From the NCBI GenBank assembly GCA_003487005.1, contig DNFG01000029.1, forward strand, positions 311 through 9,901: a stretch of 9,591 nt of DNA, given 5' to 3'. Made by a program: the position numbers and the translations under genes. The DNA comes from Bryobacterales bacterium (lineage in GTDB: Bacteria > Acidobacteriota > Terriglobia > Bryobacterales > Bryobacteraceae). The notes under the pieces were generated by a model that worked only from the letters and a program-made list of their open reading frames with translations, made no database searches and was not told the DNA's origin. Shown here in pieces: positions 6,690-9,591 of the stretch (position 1 is its first letter; every line of letters begins with the position of its first letter).

Positions 6690-7994
6690 ATGTATCCGGC
6701 TCGTCAGGCTCTGCTGGCGGGAAAAGCCCTGGCCCGGTGGACGGGCCTGGGCGACGTGGAGGCGCGCCAGATGGCGCGCCTTCGCCGTCTGGTGGAGCGG
6801 ACCTGGAGGGAGCACGCGGCCCACGCGCGGTGGTGGGCTGAACATGGGCTGACGCCCGGGACGCGGCTCGCGGCACGCGCCGATTTGCTCGCGTTGCCGG
6901 TAATCACGAAGCAGCACTACCAGGCGCTGCCGGAAGCGGAGGCAATTGCGCGGGATTACCGGGGCGTGCCGCTGTTGACGGATCTGACGAGCGGATCCAC
7001 GGGGGCGCCGACGGCGATCCGGCGGACCTATCCGGAGGATTTCACGATGTGCGCATACCGGTTGGGCGAACATTTCCGGTATGGGCTGAGCTGGTTCGGA
7101 CTGAGGGTGACTCTGAATTCCGGAGTGGCGGAATCGCTGGATTTGCCTGGGGCGAAGCGGCAGAACCCGTGGATGAAGGCGGGTCTCCTGAGACGGGCTT
7201 CGGTGAACCACGTCAAGTTGGGACCGGAGGGCGTACTGCGGCGGTTGCGCGAATTGCGGCCGCAGGCAGTGGGGGGGCACGCGGAGGCGATCTGGAGGCT
7301 GGCACTGGAAGTATCGGAGGCGGATCTTCGGGGGTTGAGAGTGCATCACCTGGCGATGGGGGCGCAGACGGTGACGCCGGAGATGCGGGAACGGGTCCGG
7401 CGGGCCTTCGGGTGTCCGGCGTACAACATGTACGGGGCGAGCGAGTTCAACCTGCTGGCGTCGGAATGCCCGGAGACGGGATTGCTTCATCTGAACGAAG
7501 AGGGACTGATTGTGGAGGTAGTGCGGGAGGGGCGGGCGGCGCGGGACGGCGAGGGGGGCGAAGTGGTGGCGACAAACCTGGCGGCGGAGGCGATGCCGTT
7601 TATCCGGTATGCCTTGAACGACTGGGCGGTGATGGGCCCTGAGCGCTGCCCATGCGGGCGGGGGGTCCGGACATTGCGGAGCGTGCAGGGGCGGGTGGCG
7701 GAGTTCTTCCACTTTTCGGGTGGGCGGAAGGTGCATCCGTTTGAGTTGATCAATCCGCTGTTGCGATTTGTGGGGTGGATGAAGGAGTACCGGATGGTGC
7801 AGGCGGAGCGGGACCGGGTGGAGGTTTGGTTTGACGTGATGGGGGAGGCGCCGGAAGATGCGTGCGGGCAGGTGGCGGCGGCGGTGGGGGAGAAGGCGCC
7901 GGCGGGGGTGGTGGTGGAGGCGATGCAGCGGGCGATTCCGCCGGTACCGGAGCGGGGGAAGAACAAGATGTTTCAGGCGCTGGGGGCGGAGTAG
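6690..7994 (+). CDS. PaaK/CapK-like adenylate-forming ligase
   Basis: Member of the ANL superfamily related to phenylacetate-CoA ligase and CapK. These enzymes activate a carboxylate with ATP to an acyl-adenylate and pass it to CoA or another acceptor. At 434 residues it has PaaK length. Visible motifs: the phosphate loop TSGSTGAPT (100-108), the adenine/aspartate motif YGASE (248-252), MPFIRYALND (302-311), equivalent to the PaaK/CapK RYRTGD motif with D311, CPCGRG (320-325) as in CapK-like members, QGR (333-335), and a C-terminal ERGKNKMFQ (421-429) holding the candidate catalytic lysine (K424 or K426). It starts five bases after the dehydrogenase stop with hardly any Shine-Dalgarno sequence, so it probably depends on translational coupling. 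A strong inverted repeat lies in codons 24-31. Acyl substrate and acceptor are unknown; a role joining an acid to the amine made upstream is only inference. Confidence 0.9.
   Translation: MYPARQALLAGKALARWTGLGDVEARQMARLRRLVERTWREHAAHARWWAEHGLTPGTRLAARADLLALPVITKQHYQALPEAEAIARDYRGVPLLTDLTSGSTGAPTAIRRTYPEDFTMCAYRLGEHFRYGLSWFGLRVTLNSGVAESLDLPGAKRQNPWMKAGLLRRASVNHVKLGPEGVLRRLRELRPQAVGGHAEAIWRLALEVSEADLRGLRVHHLAMGAQTVTPEMRERVRRAFGCPAYNMYGASEFNLLASECPETGLLHLNEEGLIVEVVREGRAARDGEGGEVVATNLAAEAMPFIRYALNDWAVMGPERCPCGRGVRTLRSVQGRVAEFFHFSGGRKVHPFELINPLLRFVGWMKEYRMVQAERDRVEVWFDVMGEAPEDACGQVAAAVGEKAPAGVVVEAMQRAIPPVPERGKNKMFQALGAE
6760..6781 (+). repeat. Perfect inverted repeat (9-bp stem, 4-base loop) inside the ligase gene
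   Basis: AGGCGCGCC, loop AGAT, then GGCGCGCCT. The stem is almost all G-C and is extended by G-U and G-C pairs outside it. It lies about 70 bases after the ligase start and encodes EARQMARL. It is not followed by a U-run, so it is not a classic terminator. In mRNA it would be a very stable hairpin near the start of a gene with a poor ribosome site. Confidence 0.5.
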
Positions 7995-8035
7995 GGGCGG
8001 AGGGCCGATAGCCGCGGCGCACCCCGGGCACTTCG

Positions 8036-9391
8036 TTATTTGACGGGCGCGAGGACGGCGGTCCAATGGCCGGGGGCGGGGGCGGTGAGGATGACAGTGC
8101 CGGCCTGGACGGTGGATTCGGGGGTCCATTTCGAATTGGGGACGTCGAGCCAGCGGAGGCGCCAGGGGCCGGATTCGTTGAACATTTCGAGACGGACTTC
8201 ACCGCCATCGGGGAAATAGACGGCGTAGTGTTGGCCGGGGGCGGCGTTGAGGAATGCCTCGTTCGGGGTTCGATTGCCGAGGATGTCGAGGCGGGGTTCG
8301 CCATTGGGGAGGTGGATGGCGTCGAGGAGGAGGCGCATGCTTTTGAGGTGGGCCTGGGCCTTGGGACCGAGGCCGAGACCGGAATTGGGGCGGTGGAAGC
8401 GGGAGGTGGCGAGACCGCCGATGATGCCGCGCCAGAAGCGTTCTTCGCCGTCACGGTCGGTTCCGTAGGTACCGGTGGAAGCGCCATAGATTTTGACGAC
8501 GTTCATGGGGCGGGGTTGGGCGGAGAGGCGGCGGCGAACGGACTGGAGGTTATCCCAATGGGTCTGGCGCTTCTGGTGGTTGTTCTGGGAGACGTCAACG
8601 AAGGAATAGAGTTCGGGGTGGTCGAAGGTGCGAAGGTGCATGGGGTGGTTGAGGTCCCAGGGGTCCCACATTTCGGTGGTGTGGACTTCGCGTTTGAGTT
8701 TGGCGGCGCGTTCGCGGATGAAGCGGGACCAGTGGGCGCCCCATTCGGGGGCTTCGTTGGTTTCGTTGTCCATGCAGTAGAGGACGTGGGAGTAGGGGAG
8801 GGATTCGGCGAGGAGTTTGTCGACGAAGGCTTCCTGGTATTTGAGGAGAAGGCGGTTGTTGTCGAGCGAAGGGACGGAGCGGAAGAAGGGGGTTTCGCGC
8901 TGGCCGGGGTGTTTTTCGTAGGCGGTTTTGAGTTGGGAGTTGGCTTCGGTGAGGGTGGTGTTGTTCTTGGGGTTGAAGGGGTTGAGTTGCCAGGGTTCGC
9001 GGGCGAAATCGAAGCGGTCCCAGACTTCGATCTGGACGACGATGGAGCGTTCGGCGGTGAGGCGGAGGAGTTCGGAGAAGCGGCGCCAGTATTCGGGGTT
9101 CCAGCGATTGAGGTCGTACTTGCCGGTTTTGGGATCGGGAAAGAAGGGCCAGGCGTCGCCCTGGTCGCGGGAACTCATGGTGCAGCGGATGTAGTTGCCG
9201 CCGGAGGCTTTGAGGAGGTCGAGGTGTTCGCGGAGGTTGGGGATCTGGAAGAGGTTGTCCTCGACGGTGCCTCCGATGAGGGGTTGGGTTTTGCCGTCGA
9301 GGGCCCAATAGCGGGGGTTTTCCTGGGAGATCGTGATGACGGGGCCGGCGGCGAACAGGGAGGCGGCGGCGAGGAAGAGCAGGAATCGCAT
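8036..9391 (-). CDS. Secreted glycoside-hydrolase-like protein with C-terminal collagen-binding-type domain
   Basis: Exported protein of 451 residues. A short hydrophobic N-terminus (about 2-15) ending AAG looks like a signal peptide. Residues about 20-380 resemble (beta/alpha)8 sugar hydrolases related to DUF4038/GH5-like proteins: PLIGGTVEDNLFQ (37-49), NYIRCTMSSRDQGDAWPFF (66-84), IVVQIEVWDRFDF (117-129), and VLYCMDNETNEAPEWGAHW (203-221), with N209-E210 at the usual acid/base position of clan-A enzymes. Residues about 383-451 (GQHYAVYFPDGGEVRLEMF...APGHWTAVLAPV) match the pattern of the 'putative collagen-binding domain of a collagenase' often found after DUF4038. A second catalytic carboxylate is not obvious. 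No clear ribosome site precedes the ATG at 9391. The coding strand is C-rich, unlike the other genes. Family call from memory of patterns; activity and substrate not assigned. Confidence 0.75.
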   Translation of the reverse strand: MRFLLFLAAASLFAAGPVITISQENPRYWALDGKTQPLIGGTVEDNLFQIPNLREHLDLLKASGGNYIRCTMSSRDQGDAWPFFPDPKTGKYDLNRWNPEYWRRFSELLRLTAERSIVVQIEVWDRFDFAREPWQLNPFNPKNNTTLTEANSQLKTAYEKHPGQRETPFFRSVPSLDNNRLLLKYQEAFVDKLLAESLPYSHVLYCMDNETNEAPEWGAHWSRFIRERAAKLKREVHTTEMWDPWDLNHPMHLRTFDHPELYSFVDVSQNNHQKRQTHWDNLQSVRRRLSAQPRPMNVVKIYGASTGTYGTDRDGEERFWRGIIGGLATSRFHRPNSGLGLGPKAQAHLKSMRLLLDAIHLPNGEPRLDILGNRTPNEAFLNAAPGQHYAVYFPDGGEVRLEMFNESGPWRLRWLDVPNSKWTPESTVQAGTVILTAPAPGHWTAVLAPVK

Positions 9392-9448
9392 GGCAATGAC
9401 ATAGAATCACGTTGGGGGAAGGCTTGCAAGCACAGCAGGGAGGCGGGG
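9392..9448. promoter_or_regulatory. Divergent intergenic region before the hydrolase-like and siroheme genes
   Basis: A 57-base gap between two diverging genes should contain starts for both. On the minus strand TTGCAA (9424-9429) and TTCTAT (9401-9406) are 17 bases apart. That pair would start transcription only a few bases before the hydrolase ATG and matches consensus poorly, so it is only a weak candidate. On the plus strand the right end holds the siroheme-gene ribosome site. Confidence 0.3.
9438..9443 (+). promoter_or_regulatory. Ribosome binding site of the precorrin-2 dehydrogenase gene
   Basis: GGGAGG lies five bases before the ATG at 9449. It supports that start over the next in-frame ATG five codons later. 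Confidence 0.65.
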
Positions 9449-9591
9449 ATGATCAGAGAAGCGATGGAACAAGGCGCAGATGCGGGGTATCCGGTGGTAT
9501 TGAGGCTGGCGGGGAAGCGGTGCGTGGTGTTCGGGACGGGGCACGAAGCGGAGACGAAGGCGGCGGGATTGAGGGAAGTGGGAGCGGTGGT
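9449..9591 (+). CDS. Precorrin-2 dehydrogenase / sirohydrochlorin ferrochelatase N-terminus (partial)
   Basis: Only the first 47 residues lie in the window; the open frame runs off the right edge. The visible part has the pattern of the Met8/CysG-N family: YPVVLRLAGKRCVVFGTGHE (14-33), then AETKAAGLREVGAV. Relatives read YPVxLxLxGRxxLVVGGGxVAxRKxxxLLxxGA. This is the NAD-binding Rossmann start of the cytoplasmic enzyme that oxidises precorrin-2 to sirohydrochlorin in siroheme, and in some bacteria heme, synthesis. The middle glycine of the usual GGG is threonine here (GTG), and the V of xVA is E, so the loop is slightly off-pattern. The ATG is backed by a good ribosome site. Whether a methyltransferase domain follows, as in full CysG, cannot be seen. 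The family call rests on a short but characteristic stretch. Confidence 0.75.
   Translation, partial: MIREAMEQGADAGYPVVLRLAGKRCVVFGTGHEAETKAAGLREVGAV

Noticed and set aside
5278..6876. Minus-strand open frame of 532 codons
   Set aside because: Antisense to the dehydrogenase and neighbouring genes, Arg/His-rich, crosses gene boundaries and has no recognisable motif.
7995..8035. Possible bidirectional terminator between the convergent ligase and hydrolase genes
   Set aside because: Only short self-complementary pieces (GCCGCGGC, CCCGGG) and no hairpin followed by a T-run in either direction.
8060..8092. G-rich tract as a possible G-quadruplex
   Set aside because: Only two runs of three or more G lie close together; it is explained by the general plus-strand G excess.
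6474..8129. Minus-strand open frame of 551 codons
   Set aside because: Lies opposite the ligase gene and overlaps the hydrolase 3' end; its composition is that of an antisense shadow.

Overview
The window looks like a gene-dense, high-GC chromosomal segment of a Gram-negative bacterium. LolA, the secretion/pilus motor genes and an exported collagen-binding-type sugar hydrolase relative fit an acidobacterium of the Bryobacter/Solibacter type. That placement is inferred from overall gene style; no marker gene here proves it. Every stretch longer than 300 bases is covered by a gene. No tRNA, rRNA, CRISPR array, transposase or phage gene was seen. Left block (1-4030, minus strand): four genes that probably form one transcription unit, read right to left. 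They are a CurA-like NADP-dependent oxidoreductase, the periplasmic lipoprotein carrier LolA, a GspF/PilC inner-membrane platform protein, and a GspE/PilB assembly ATPase cut by the window edge just inside its Walker B region. The last two are core parts of a type II secretion or type IV pilus machine. LolA delivers lipoproteins to the outer membrane, possibly including ones such machines need. Middle block (4099-7994, plus strand): three genes spaced by 5-6 bases form a tight operon, divergent from the oxidoreductase. They encode a class III PLP aminotransferase, a Gfo/Idh/MocA NAD(P)-dependent dehydrogenase and a PaaK/CapK-like acyl-adenylating enzyme. Together they look like a small biosynthetic or catabolic pathway (oxidise, aminate, activate/ligate) whose substrate cannot be read from sequence. 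This is the best candidate here for an undescribed system. Right block (8036-9591): a secreted glycoside-hydrolase-like protein (TIM-barrel plus C-terminal collagen-binding-like domain) lies on the minus strand, convergent with the operon. Diverging from it, the first 47 codons of a Met8/CysG-N-type precorrin-2 dehydrogenase (siroheme/heme branch) run off the right edge. The most striking signal outside the genes is compositional. The plus strand is C-rich from 1 to about 3600 and G-rich from there to the end. The switch lies inside the oxidoreductase gene, not at a change of gene direction, and the minus-strand hydrolase gene keeps the plus-strand G excess. So the skew follows the DNA strand rather than transcription, as near a replication switch point or a rearrangement junction.
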